From Polynucleobacter necessarius (lineage in GTDB: Bacteria; Pseudomonadota; Gammaproteobacteria; Burkholderiales; Burkholderiaceae): a DNA stretch of 64,000 nucleotides. A model generated the notes under the pieces. That model saw nothing but the letters and a program-made list of their open reading frames with translations, made no database searches and was not told where the DNA came from. The position numbers and the translations under genes are program-made. Shown here piece by piece: positions 42,457 through 55,820 of the stretch (position 1 is its first letter; each line of letters starts with the position of its first letter). The DNA is taken from contig NZ_LT615227.1 in NCBI RefSeq assembly GCF_900096755.1, forward strand, positions 1,602,539-1,666,538, in the 5' to 3' direction.

Positions 42457-43555
42457 TAAAGTTGCTAGGGCTTAGTGAAGCTGTGACTGCTGTTGCGCTA
42501 GCAACGTTTGCGCTGTTATAGGTGGCATTGGCTTGATTAATATATGCGCCCTGCCCACTAACAAATCCAGTGAGAGTGTAACTACCAGCATTGCCACTAG
42601 TTCCAGCTGTTAAGCTAGCGGCATTGGTGCCGTCATATTCTTTAGTTTGAGATGCAATAGAAACCGTAATTGGTGCGGGTGTAATGTTGGCGGTAAATCC
42701 AGTTGGCTGAGTAAGCGTGTAGTTACCAGCTGCATTGTTGGTGAGTGCATCGGCAATAGTTACTGCAAGACCTGTACCTGCATTGGACTGACTGAAGCTT
42801 GCAGCCTCAGTTAACCCAACCGCATCCCCAGAAATAACCCCAACTAAGCTGCCTCCAGAAATTACGGCAGCTGATGTCGTGCCGTCATAAACCTTATTCG
42901 CAATCGAAGTTCCAGTCACCGTAAGTGCTTTAGGCGTGATATTTGCTGTAATGCCACTAGGTTGAGTCAAGGCGTAATTGCCCGCAGCGGTTCCAGTAAT
43001 ACTGTCATTCATGACAATAGCGATGGCATTACCTGCGTTAGCGGAGCTGAAAGTGGCTGATTTCGTGAATGTCACATTAGCTGCATCAGCGGCCACTAGA
43101 CCAACTAAGGTACCGGTTGTAGCAACCGCAGCAGTAGTTGCATCGTAGACTTTATTGCTAACAGTAATTCCGCTCACCGTTAACGATTTAGGCGTAATGC
43201 TAGCGCTGAGACCTGTTGGCTGAATAATGGAGTAATTGGTGGCTGATGCGCCGCTTAACGTGTCGACAGCAGTAACAGCAATTGAATTACCCACTGCGCT
43301 TTGAGCAAAGCTACCTGCCTGAGTGAGACTTACGACATCAGAACCAATTACACCAACCAACGAACCACCGGTAATCGTTGCAGCCGTCGTGCCATCATAG
43401 ACTTTATCGGCAACAACTGAGCCGCTACCTACAGTTAGCGCTTTTGCTGTAATGGTAGCAATGTTTTTAATGTTGCCAGCAGTCGCGTTGTAGGCAGAAT
43501 TAATACTGTAGTTGATGAGTGATGCGGTACCACCGCTGCTCACAATCGAGGTCAC
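42329..43555 (-). pseudogene. TpsA fragment 9: YDG repeat array
   Basis: 408 codons with four motifs (DKVYDGTTAAT, NKVYDATTAAV, NKVYDGTTSAA, TKEYDGTNAAS). The first two are 84 residues apart, giving a period of 252 bases. It ends in a shift near 42430. Confidence 0.8.
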
Positions 43556-43590
43556 GTAGTTGCTGCCGTTATTGGCTACGTTCGCATTGC

Positions 43591-45444
43591 TTACTGTGGC
43601 GCTGGAGTAACGATAGCTGTGATGCCGCTTGGCTGAACCAAGATGTAGTTTGCAGCCGATGCCCCAGTAATTGTGTCACTAATGATTACAGAGGCGGTAT
43701 TGCTAACATTAGCGCTAACCAGAACCGCTGACTGAACAAGCGTAACTTTACCGATATCAGCAGCCAACAAACCTACAAGCGAGCCGTTAGTGATCGTAAT
43801 TGTGGTTGTGCCGTCATATACCTTAGTAGTTGCAACCGTACCTGTAACTGTTAATACCCTCTGACTTGCAGCCGCCAAAGTTGCAATATTTTGGCCGATG
43901 CCTGAGGTAGCGCTATAGGCCGGAGCAAATGCATAGTTTGTCGCTAATGCGGTACCACCAGAAATCACCATGGCAGTCACAAAGTTACTGCCATTACTGC
44001 TAATACTTGAGCTGCTAACGGTCACACTGCTCAGACCGGTAATCGTTTGACCGTTAATCAAACCATTAATGGTGAATGAAATCGGGGTAATGTTATTAGT
44101 GCCGTTAGCTACACCTACAACCTGAATACCCAGCATTGCAGGGGTGATATTTGCAGTGATTCCAGTTGGCTGTACTAAGCGATAGTTACTTGCTGCCACA
44201 CCAGTAATCGAGTCATTCACAATAATAATGATGCCGTTACTGACGTTTGGTGAAGAGAAGCTGCCGGCCTGCACCAGGTTGACCTTACCAATATCGCCTG
44301 TAACCAGACCTATTAATCCGCCGCCAGTCAACGATGCATATGTGGTGCCATCATAGGTTTTGTGTGCAACTGTTCCATCACTCACGGTTAAGGTTTTAGG
44401 TGTAATTGCCGCAGTTACCCCGGTAGGCTGAACTAGAGTGTAGTTACCGGCAGATAAACCAGAAATACTGTCACTAACAATGACTGAAACTGCTGAACCC
44501 ACATTGACACTATTAAACGCCCCCGCCTGCTTTAGACTTACAACATCACCACCAACCACACCGGCTAAAGTACCGCCCCATACGTTTACACTGCTTGTCC
44601 CGTCATAAACCTTAGAATCTGCAAGAGTTCCGGTAACAGTAAGCGTCTTAGCTGATAACGTCACACTATTGAGGCTAGTGCCTGCTGTATTACTAGCCGC
44701 AGAAGTAAAGGCGTAATTTCTGGCAAGCGCTGTGCCGCCGCTAATCACGATTGAACGCACAAAATTACCTGCATTACCGGCGACATTGATGTTTGAAACG
44801 GTAGCACTAGAAATTCCAGTGATAGTTTCACCATTGACCAAGCCAGTCAACGTAAATGAAGTCGGGGTAACAGTGGTTGAACCGCTGTATAAAGCAGCTA
44901 ACGTGATACCTAATGGCGCTGGTGTGATATTGGCAATTACACCATTAGGTTGAGTCAATACATAGTTTGCGCTTGAACTACCGCTGATACTATCGGTAAT
45001 AGTGACCGCAATACCGGTTCCTGCATTTGCAGTAGTGCTACCGGCCTTAGTTAAAGTCACATTCGCTGCATCAGCACTCAGAACACCTACTAGGCTGCCA
45101 CCGGTAACTGTAGCGACTGTTGAGCCGTCATAAACCTTGTTTGCAACAGTAGTGCCAGTAACCGTTAGCACTTTTGGCGTGATATTTGCAGTCACATTAG
45201 CTGGTTGAGTCAGAATGTAATTGGATGCTGCGGGCCCACTCAAGCTATCGTTTATGGTTACCGTAATTGCATTACCAGCCTTACTTTGCGTAAAAGTGCC
45301 AGACTGAGTCAAATCTACGTTTGCTACATCTGCAGCAATAACGCCAACTAGCGTTCCACCAGAAATTGTTGCCGTGTTCGAACCATCATAAATTTTATTT
45401 GCCGCAACTACCGTACCGCTTAACAGTAAGTACCTTTTGTGCAA
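43591..45444 (-). pseudogene. TpsA fragment 8: YDG repeat array
   Basis: 617 codons with five YDG units (NKIYDGSN, NKVYDGST, SKVYDGTS, HKTYDGTT, TKVYDGTT), each followed by SLVGVL-like, NYxLxQPxGxTANITP segments. Between units 3 and 4 and after unit 5 lie MBG-like segments (FTLTGLVNGETITGIS). One extra A near 45425 separates it from fragment 7. Confidence 0.8.
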
Positions 45445-45509
45445 TATTGGCAGTGATTCCTGTTGGCTGAGTTAATACATAGTTACCGCTTGCTGATCCT
45501 GAAATGCTA

Positions 45510-48500
45510 TCAACCATTGCTAATGGCTACATTATTTGCTGCATTAGCAGAGACAAAAGTAGCGCTCTGAGCAAGGGTGACGTTAGCAATATCACTTACT
45601 GCAACACCAACCAATGAGCCGCCACTGACTGTCGCACTCTTCGTACCATCATAGATCTTAGGTGCGATAGTGATGCCAGTGACTGTTAATACTTTTGGAG
45701 TCAGCGTGACGGTATTTTGAGTATTGCTGCCGACAGTGCTATAGGCGGCAGTGATGGAATAGTTGCTAATTGATGCAGTACCACTGCCGATGGTGATTGC
45801 CGTAACATAGTTACTATTATTAGCCGCCACATTAATTGCATTAATCGTTGCCGAGTTAATGCCGCTAATAGTTTGACTGTTTACCAAGCCTGTCACCACA
45901 AAAGAAGTCGGCGTAACTGTTGTGGTGCCACTATAAATTGCATTAATAGTCACGCCTAAGGGTGCGGGTGTGATGCTAACTATATTAGTAGCAGCAGATT
46001 GAGTAGCATTAACGGGTAATCCACTAGCTAAGGTGTTGTTATAGCCTGCATTAATTAAATAATTTAGCGATGAGAAAGTATTGGTAACGGTTGCAGGAGT
46101 ATTTCCAGCGATGCCTGTCACATAAGTGCCAACGCCATTGGCACTTGATGCGCTTACTGTGACATTCGTAATCTTGTCCCAAGATGCCAAGCCTGTAGTT
46201 GTAATCGTGGCATTAGCGCTAGTAAATGTGCTAGTGCCGTTATATACACCTGACACTGATATACCCAATATTGCTGGAGTGACCGTATAGGTATGGCCTG
46301 CAGGCGTCACATTGACTATCGAACCGTCTGTAGACGATATGCTGGCAGCTGTCAGTAGCGTGGCAGATTGCACGGCATTGGCATTTGTACCATTGGCTGA
46401 AGTAGTTCCGCCTACTGTTGGGCTAAATACCAACGCAGACTTAATGTAAGCCAAAGATACAGTTGGCAACCCAAAGGTTGCCGTAATTGCGCCTGTATAA
46501 CTAATGGTTGAATTCGCCTGCAACCAAGCATTGGCAGAGGAAGAGTTATAACCCGTGCCATATACAGCTGAGTAATCAGCATTTAAAGTGGCATTTACTG
46601 TAACGGTATTAGAAATCTTTTGACGATAACTAATATAGTTCCCGCTAATGTAGCCGCTCGGTTTTACGGGTGTACCGCCAACAATCCCGTAAGCTAGATT
46701 CTTAGTTACATCTGCATTGGCACTAGTAATCCCTAAAGCGGTTGCAATTGCATCGCCTGTAGCGCTGCCAGGTAGCGCCATCGATACAGCAATCACACCG
46801 CCACCGCTATTGGATAAAGTGCCAACCGCTGTTACGTTGCCGCCACTAGTTGTGCCAGCGGCAATGCCTCTACCAGCAATAATGGTAATTCCATTAATAC
46901 CCGTATTTCTGACGCCAGTCAGATTTACGTTGCCGTAGGCATTTACTGTTACACCACTGGTAGAACCAGTGTTTTCAATTTGTGCACCAGCATTAATGCT
47001 GCCACCCGCACCATCAGCCATCAAATAAACGCCTGCGCCACCTGTAATCGTTGCTGAAGACGCTGTATAAATTCCGGTGGCTGTACTGAGCGTAGAGGTA
47101 CCCGTCATCCTCACCAGCCCAGCCGTCGTGCTACTTGCAGTCACAATGCTAGCCGCAGTGCTTCCATAGATACCGTAGGTAGTAGTAGACATACCCGTTA
47201 AGGTAATAGCATCGCCCGTTGATTTAATTGCAGCGGCATAATTAATGCCAGATGCGCCACTTGATAGACCTTTGATGTTGATATTTCCAATGGCATAGAT
47301 TGCGCCAGAAATAGTTGCTCCAGCTGAGGCCGTTGCTAAGGTGGATGCGTTTCCTGTAACAACGTATCCGCTGGCAGGTGTGCAAGCACTTGTTGCACAA
47401 CCGAAGCTGTTATCTATCAATACATAGCCGGGTAACGGTATTGCGCTTGTACCAATTGCACTCGTTGCAATAGCAGAGCCTGCCGATTTGGCAATAAAGT
47501 TAATAACAGTGCTGGCACTAGAAGTAAAAGATAAGGTTCCGCTAGTGATGTCCGAGGATTTATTGCCGCCAGTTGTGTCATAAATAACATTGGCAACTGG
47601 AGCACCCGTATTGGCCACCAACGCAATCGCACCGGTTTGATTGATTTTGCCGTTACTAATAAAGGTAATGCTTGAGCCCACTGCATTACCAGTAATAGCT
47701 CCAGCCTGATAAATGCCAGTATCTGTAGCATTCAAATTACTGCCGCCTGCAACAAGCGTCAAAGTATTCAGATACGCCGCATAAGATCCACCAACTTCCG
47801 AGCCATAGATAGTGATCGATTTAGCGCTAATACTATTGTTTGGTCCGAGAACAATTCCGCTACCTGTTGTAGTCGATATTCCCGTAATATTAATAGCCCC
47901 ATTATTGGCAGTGATTAAGGCAGTTAACCAATTGGTGCCATCATAATTCGTGACTGACCAAGCATTTGTAGCCGTACCAGCAACATTAATATTGCCTGTG
48001 CTAGATATTAAATTTGAGCCTATCAGCACCGCCCTACCGCCTGCACTAACACCATTAATAGTGATGTTGCTAGCGGCATAGATAGGATTACCTGCCGTTA
48101 CTGTAATTGCGTGACTCGACGTGACTAAGGTTGCCCAATTGGCTAGACTGCTATTCAAATAACCGCTGTATGGAGTACAGCCTGTGGTTGCGCAACCATA
48201 CGTATTATCAAGAATCACATAACCAGGCAAATTGATTGAAGCCGATCCAATTGTTCCTGGATTCAGAATTGCGCCTGAGGCTAGCTGAATATAGTTAATT
48301 GCAGAAGTTGATCCTGCAGGAATAGTTAAAGACCCTGCTGTAATGGTAGAGGCATTCAAGTTAATTGCCCCACCATTTAAGCCATCAGTATTCGAGGTGA
48401 TTAATACAGCGGCGCCAGTAGTGGTGATATTGCTTGAAACTTTAATTGTGTCGCTAGCATACAAGCTAACTACGCCAGTAGATCCAGTAGCTCCAGTGGT

Positions 48501-49103
48501 ATTTAGGGCATTGCTGATGACAATATTTCCACCGTAGATGGTGATTGGGCCTGCTACATTGGCAGCGGTTGAAACCGTAATGTTTGCCGCATTGCCCGAC
48601 TTGCCCAGTGTCAATGCGCTCAACTTAGTTACCGCGCTGAGAGACTCGTCAAATGTATAGGCGCTAGTGAAGCTTGTGCCATTAGGTTTAATAACTAAGC
48701 TACCAGGGCCTGCAAAGCTACTTGAAGTTAAGCTTGGTGCGTCATTCTGGAATATCAATGTACCGGCAGAAATCGTGGTTGCGCCTGTATAGGCATTCGT
48801 TGCTGTCAGAATTAAATCGCCAGCTCCAGATTTTGTGTAACCAAAATTTGTTCCAGAAATTGCGCCAGAAATGGTGAGTTGCGTACCAGCTACATTCACC
48901 GTGCTATTGGCACCCAGGGCAACCGTGCCACCTAAGCTAGAAGTTCCTGTACTGACCAATAATGTTCCGCCATTGAGCGTAGTCGCCTCAGCACCCACGC
49001 TTATATTTTGAAGGTCTAGCGTTGCGCCGCTGGCCACTGTTACTCCACCAGCAGTTGCCCCCAAGCCTGTTGCATGAACGACGGCCAAAATACCAGCGCT
49101 CAC
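45510..49103 (-). pseudogene. TpsA fragment 7: mixed repeats, first MBG/YDG units
   Basis: 1,197 codons, the longest fragment. It starts with PATR-like sequence. In the middle are two copies of a Cys-pair motif (YGCATTGCTPYSGY and FGCATSACTPASGY), so each has two Cys six residues apart, possibly a disulfide-closed loop. It ends with VTPTSFVVTGLVNSQTISGI and the first YDG motif (KIYDGTKSATVSGG). Confidence 0.78.
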
Positions 49104-49159
49104 TGTAGTTGCACCTGTATTAGCTCCCTACAAAATCATGGTGCCGACGCCCTGCTTAA

Positions 49160-52100
49160 TTAAGCCGGTATCTGTATAGAGATGGTTGGCTTATACAAAA
49201 TGCCGCTTACTGTCAAAGTAACGCCACTGGCAACATCAAAAATAGTCCCACTAGTTTGACTTAACAGAACCCCAATTGCGCTGATTGTTGAGTTCGCGGT
49301 CACGGTAACTTTACCGTCTAGGTTGTAAGTTCCGCACGCAAGCGCACAACCACCAGATACTAAGGATGTATTCCCATAAGCCAAGGTGCCACCATTTAGG
49401 GTAATCGTACCCATGTGGTAGCTATAACTTGAAGATGCGTTAGTTGTGAGGACTCCCCCTTGATCAATAATTAGATTGGAGCTTACTGAAGAACCTAAGA
49501 AAGCGTTATCGGCTGTCGTGGTCAACGTAATGGTGCCGCCATTTTTAATGCGCACTGTTTGTGTATTACCTAATCCAGTTTTAGCGCCATTTGATCCGCC
49601 AGACATGATTACTGGTTGGGAGACGTTCACCACACCTGTAAATGCTTGATCACCACTAATCGTGACTGCATTGGTACCAGTACTATTGAAATTGATAGCG
49701 CCGGTCGTACCACCAGCCGCAAGATTGGTAAATGTTTGCGCTGCAGAGCTATACCAATTAAATGCAGCTCCAGATGAAACAGTCAAGGCCTGAGCGTAAC
49801 TTGCGCTTGCACCTAAAGTTGCAGAGCTATTATCTTGCGCACCAATTTGCAAGGTACCTGAGCTGACAGTCGTTGTACTACCGTATGTATTGGCTGCAGT
49901 CAGAATGACTGTGCCGGTATTTGAAGTTGGGCTATTAATCGCTAATGCCCCACTTGCGCCGCTGAGAATGCCAGACAGGGTAAATGTATATGTCGATGGC
50001 GCATTAATTGTTGCCGCACCACTCATGGAAATGGGGTTGCTCAACGTTAACAAATCAGCATTTGCTTGCAAAATCGTAGAAGCGGCCATAGTTAATGGCT
50101 TGGAAGTGCTACCCAAAGCAGAAGAGTTACCCACTTTGAGCGTACCGCTATTCAAAGTAATGCTGGTATTGACGGTATTTGCTTGACTCAATACAAATAC
50201 ACCACCAGAACCAGCCAGCGTTAAGGTGTTGACGCTAATTGGCTTAGTTTGAGTGAGGGTTGCAGTTTCAGTAATCGATAAGCTGCCACCAGTAAATCCA
50301 TCAACACCAGACAAGGAGCCAATCTCAAGATTCGATGCAGTTTGATAACTTAAGCTGCCTGTACCAATACTGCCGGCGAGCACGCTAATTACAGAGTTTG
50401 CCCCTGTGAGCGAATAGCTTTGATTTGCAGTTCCCAACAATAAGCCATATGCCGTCATCACACCGCTGATATACGGGGCTTTAGCGTACAAGTTAATTTG
50501 ACCAGTTGTTGTATTAGCTGCAATTGCTCCGGTCCAGTAGACACCGTAAGTTGCAGCGAAAGCTGAATTCGCAGAATCAGCGACTGCACATATTGGCACA
50601 GGAATATTTGGCGTTCCGCCAGACATGGTACCGGCAGCATTAATTAAATAACCACTACCTGTTGATGCCGAAGTCATCTTAGAGCCCTGGAAAGTCACTG
50701 AGCCATTGCTAGCTGATACGCCTATCGCATTTGAGTAAATTCCGTAATCGGTAGTTGTGGCGCTCGAGGTATAGCCAGACAAAATCACATTTCCATTGCT
50801 TGAGGTGACTGGGCCAATACCGTAGTAAATGCCATAACCTGTTAATGCGTAGCCAATCATATTCACATCTGTTTTAGCCGTAACCGAACCAGACCAAGCA
50901 TCTTGATAAATTCCATATTTATTGCCTGCGCCTGAAATGGTTACTGAGCCCAGTGTGGCGGTAATCGCCATACGAATATAGGTAGCGGGCTGAGCAATGC
51001 AATTACTTAAGCCGTTCATGACGATATTTCCTGTATCAGAAATAACGCCACCACCCGAAGCGTTTGCCGCTGTTAAATAAAGGGCTATGCCTGGCATATT
51101 TACCGCATTCAGCGTCACATTGCCTTTGGCTTGCAATAAATCTGAACCGCTGTAAAGGGTAATACCCCCAGCATAATCAGATAATCCTGTGTTGTAGACG
51201 TAATATTGACTTGCATAACCAGTAATACTTAAGGCGCCGTTATAACTGCGAATCACTTGTGAACTACCCCAAAGAATCACGCCATGACCTTGCTGACTAG
51301 CTGTATTCAAACCTGCAGCTGCACCATTGGCGTAAATATTGATATCACCGTAGGCAATGATCTTGGTGCTATCCGCATCCATGCGCAAAGCTGCGCCGGC
51401 AATATTATTGGCGCCAGAAGTAGAATTAATTGTTATGCTGCCCCCCGCTGTTGGCGCGGTGGTACTGTTGCCCGCGACTAAACCGCCGCCGTAAATATAC
51501 ATACCATGGCCCGCCAACGCCGTTGCGGTGATGGCAATATTACCGGTTGTTGATTGCGTAAAGCGGCTGTCGTATTGGTAGAACGCCCATTGCGCACCAG
51601 TATTCGAGGCATTAATGGTGATATCACCAACAGCTTTTGTGGTGCCCGCACCAGCCAATTTAACGCCATGGTATCCACCCGTGGCACTGCCCGTAATCGA
51701 TATCGCGTTATTAGCAAAGAGCGAGCCTGCAGCCATTTCCAAACCTTGCTGGGTGCGTCCAGTCGCACTAATCGTAATAGAACCGCCGGTCGTTGGAACG
51801 GCTGCAAGGGATGTATCGGTCGTACTAGTGCTTGCCACGATGCTACCGCTCAAATACATTCCGTAGTCACCAACTGCAGTGATTGAAATATTGCCAGCAG
51901 TAGATTGCATAACACGGCTAGCACTGAAATCCAACCCCCATTGCCCACCGCTGGTGGAACTATTGATGGTGACGTTACCAACCGCTTTAAATGTGCCCGT
52001 ACCGTAAACATACGCACCTTGAAATGCTCCGGCACCACGAGCGGTGATACTCATCGCACCGAATGAAACCAGCGAGCCAGTATTCATCTGAAGACCATAT

Positions 52101-52558
52101 TGGCTGGCGCCCGTTGCATTAATTGTGAGCGTACCGCCATCAGTTGGCGTGGTGGTTGTTGGCGTAGTCGCAGCACTGCTTGCTGCTATACCGCCAGTAG
52201 TATTTGTATATAAACCTCCAGATGTGCCGCTAGAGGTAATTAAAATATTTCCACCCGTTGATTGAATCAACGCATCGTTGTACATAGTTAGACCCCAGTT
52301 CCCCAAGGTAGCGCTGATATTGATATCAGACGCAGAACGAATCTTAGCCCCCGTACCTTCCAGGATAAAGGCGTGATCACCGGTTCCTGTTGCGGTAATT
52401 GAAATTGCGCCATACGCTATCAATGATCCCGCATTGATATCCAACCCCTTGCCCGAGTTACCGGTAGCATTAATGGTTATCGTGCCACCCGCTGAAGGAG
52501 TTACGGTGTTATTACCCGCAACAAGACTGCCTGTTAAATAGAATCCAAAAGTACCCAC
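49160..52558 (-). pseudogene. TpsA fragment 6: repeats of about 115 residues, then PATR
   Basis: 1,132 codons. The first about 450 residues form four imperfect repeats, each with GGxITINATG, a GSL(I/V) segment, an AVGxVTINxS-like segment and QSTxGNI(S/A)IT. The second half holds PATR-like repeats (TLAGSGGVFVLSQANTVNTS). Start and end are set by frame breaks. A stop and frame change near 49105-49160 separates it from fragment 7. Confidence 0.78.
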
Positions 52559-52822
52559 CGCCGTTACAGAAATATTGCCACTCGTCGTCTGCAGCAGTCT
52601 ATTGTCCCGAATATAAACGCCGTAATTGCGGTTTGCGTTCTGACCATTGAAGTAATATCACCTGCTACAGAAATACTGCCTGTTCCGTATATTTCAACGC
52701 CATAGCGTGATGATCCGCCTGTGCCATTCATCGTCAGGGCACCCTTGATGTAATAGACGAAGTACCCTCTAATCGAACGCCGTCATATGAAGTGGTGGAA
52801 TTTGTCGTTCCGACGATCGAGA

Positions 52823-55327
52823 TCAAACCAGTACCCGCAACGATATTACTGTCCGCGATATACGGACGGCATTATAAGCACCCGTTGCAATGCCATTAAG
52901 GGTAATAGTTCCCGCACCCGAAGTTACTAGTGTATTTCCACTATTAAATACTTGGATTCCATCTCCATTGGTGCTTGATGTTGTATTCCCTAAGTCATAC
53001 ATTGCGATATTGCCACCGCCCGCATTAATCGAGCCACCAGTAGAAACCCAAACCCCCACTGCATTTGTGTTGCTATTTGCGTATCCGGCGATACATGAAT
53101 ATGAGGTAGCACATCCAGAAGTTGTGTCGTTCGTGCCGCCGCGAGTGGTGATATTCCCGCCATAGCTTGAGATTGCCGCAGTTAACTTATAGCCTCCTGC
53201 TCCGGTATTGTCGGTATTAGAGTAAAAATTAGTTGTAAGAGATTTACCTGCAGACCCTGAAATGGCGGCGCTAACAATAATGTCGCGGGATGCCATTAAC
53301 GTGAGAGTATTTGCATCGGTGTTATTGGTAATTGCACCGCTAATCGTGATGTCTTTATCCGCTGCGACTGACTTGAGTGTAGTTGTCCCACTCAAGCTAC
53401 TTGCATTTACTGTTAGCGACACGCTCGTATTTAAGATTGCCGCTGCATTAGTCAGAGTGAGAGAAGAAATACTATTGCTGGCATTAGTTGCATTAAGAGA
53501 AATACCGCTTGCCGTTAGCGTGTATGAACTTCCCGCTATAGCCCCACTTAAAGTAAGAGCACCAGCGCCCCCAATCGTGGTATTGGCAGAAAGAGTCAAG
53601 GCATTACTTATAGTGTTTCCTGAAGTATTGGCATACAAGGAGCCGCCATTTAGAGTCACCGTTCCGGATGACAAATTTGTACCGCTACTTCCACCAGTTG
53701 CAGTCGACAAGGTTCCTGCATTTACGCTTGTACCACCAGTGTATGTATTTGCGCCACCAAATACGATTGTGCCGGTATTCGTTGCATCGCCAACCGCTAA
53801 AGCCCCTGTGCCTGCGCCGCTAATAATTCCATTGAACGTCGCGGTAACCCCCGATGTAGCTGCAATTTGATTGCTTCCCAAACTTAGAGTTACTGAATTG
53901 GTCAAGGCATTGCCATCACCATTGGCGAGAAGGGTTCCACCGGCAATGGTTACCGCCCCGGTAGAAAGATTTGCTCCTGTAGTGCCACCGGTAGCGATTG
54001 ACAAAGTTCCAGATGAAACGGTTATACCGCCACTAAAAGTATTTAGGCCACTTAGCGTAAGTTTATTTGTGCCTTTTTTAGTAACCGTTCCTGAGCCACT
54101 TATTATTCCGGAATAAGTCAGTGTCGAGTCTTGATTGAAAGCAAGTTGTGTGTTATCAACTATTCCACCGGTATTGCTAATTCGTCCGGCTGAATTTAAC
54201 TCCAAAGAACCAGCGCTAATTGTGGTGGCGCCTGTATATGTGCTTACCCCAGTTAAGGAGAGTGATCCACCGCCAGATTTAGTAACAGTTGAAGTAGATC
54301 CAGAAATAATTCCACCGTAAGTATCATTACCCGAGAGGTTTAGCGTTAAAGTCTGTCCGTCAGCAATCGCAATGCTACCCACTCCAGTTAAAGTTGACGC
54401 CAATATCGAAATGCCGCCAGCGCCTGTAGTAGTCAATGATCCTGATAAAGCAATTGCACCGCCATAAATATTGATAGCCCCTGCTGAACTTACACTTGAA
54501 TTAATATTAATGTTGGTGATGTTGCCTGTATTACCAAACTTAAACCCTGACATGGTGTGATTAAAGTTGTATGTAAACCAACTGCTATATGGCGCATAAA
54601 GGAACGATGTGCTGGTTGATTGAATTGTTACTATCCCCGAGGTATCAAACTTAGGGCTGCCACCGGCCCAAGAGTAAGAATCTGAATTAATGGTGATGCC
54701 GCCTGGAGCGGTAAGAATAGGTGTGACCCCAGCAGAGGTGTATAAATTGGCGCCGCTACCATTATTAATCGTAATAGTAGAAGATGCACCACTAGTAGTG
54801 AGATTTGCGCCTAAATAAATTCCCGAGCCAATGAGAGAGATAGAACCAGCTACAGAGACGTTGCTACCTATAGTAATGTTAGAGGTGTTACCGGTTTTAC
54901 CAAATGTAAGCCCTCCTTCATTCCCACTGAAACTTAAATTTGATAATGTTTGTGCGCTACTAAAAGATGTTCCGTATGGCTGAATAGTTAACGAACCAGT
55001 TGTGTTGATTGCCGAGCCAGCCCCAAATGAGAAGTAGTCTGTCGTTAAGGTGACGTTTGCAGAAGAAGAGGTGACGCTTGAAGTCACGCCATTAATTGTT
55101 ACCGCCGAATAACTACCCAACTTGATTGTCCCGCTATTTGTAAGGCCACTGTTACCACCAGCACCCGTTAAATTAATTGGTCCATTTTTGGAGAGAATAT
55201 AGGCGGTGCCGTTTGAGGCACCGGTAAAAATTATCTGCCCACCAGCCGCAGTTGTATTGTTTCCAATGACTTCAATACCGCCGCCAGTTGTTGCGGTTGA
55301 CTGAATCAGATAGCTACCGCTTCTCAA
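52823..55327 (-). pseudogene. TpsA fragment 5: PATR-like repeats
   Basis: 834 codons. It contains several autotransporter-associated beta-strand repeats (VTKSGGGSLSLTGVSTYTGA, TLSGLNTFSGGITVSSGTL, and FGGANTYTGGTSVNAGTLST). These passenger repeats are shared between autotransporters and TpsA proteins. It ends near 52823. At least two more shifts lie in 52559-52823, because only short open stretches are readable there. Confidence 0.78.
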
Positions 55328-55550
55328 GGCAATAATGCCGCCGGAATATCCAGATTATGGGCTAGCATTTGACGTATAGCCTCGAACAATAACGTCACCA
55401 CCACTACTGAGAAGGTTTATAGAGGCGCCATTTAAGCCATCAGTTCCGCCCATTGCTCCAAACTGAACGCCAGCTTTATCATTAGTAAACCCATTCCATG
55501 CAAAGTTATCAGGAATACCGTCGTTTGCAACGCCGCCATATGCACCATTA

Positions 55551-55820
55551 TCAAAGCCGCCGGCTAAAACGATCTATCTTGCCACCTCTTGTGGAAATAT
55601 TTACACCAGCCGCAAGATAAATCCATCCACCGGTACCATTACCACCCTTTTGCTGCATGTCAGACCAAAGGATCACATCGAGCGCGCCGTTAGTTGATGT
55701 GATATTTCCATAAATCGAAATGGAACTATCGGCCTTAAGAGTTAGTCTTCTAGGGCCTGCGCCTGTATAAGCGATGGCGTTGTATACCGTAACCGCAGTC
55801 ACCATAACCGTCGTGACCAC
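55551..55820 (-). pseudogene. TpsA fragment 4
   Basis: 89 codons overlapping fragment 3 in another frame, with YGNITSTNGALDVILWSDMQ, a typical filament motif. A further shift near 55570 leads to a short frame (AGGFDNGAYGGVANDGIPDN) that stops at TAA near 55356. Confidence 0.7.

Larger units (their letters stand above)
37860..45680 (-). repeat. array of YDG-type repeats in the adhesin
   Basis: About 18 motifs of the form K-[VIT]-Y-D-[GA] across fragments 7-14. Where regular, they are about 84 residues (252 bases) apart. Each is followed by a conserved NY-x-L/I-x-Q-P-x-G segment and I-T-P-K/A. Interspersed longer MBG-type domains break the regularity. Individual copies differ at many positions, so the array is old and not a recent tandem expansion. 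Confidence 0.75.

Noticed and set aside
37860..45680. Regular short-period repeats that could suggest a CRISPR array
   Set aside because: The repeats are long, divergent and protein-coding (YDG domains). There are no constant short repeats with unique spacers and no cas genes.
53262..53870. 202-codon plus-strand frame opposite the adhesin, hydrophobic and Val/Pro-rich
   Set aside because: Mirror frame of Gly/Ser/Thr-rich repeats. Similar antisense frames occur all along the adhesin, so it is compositional.
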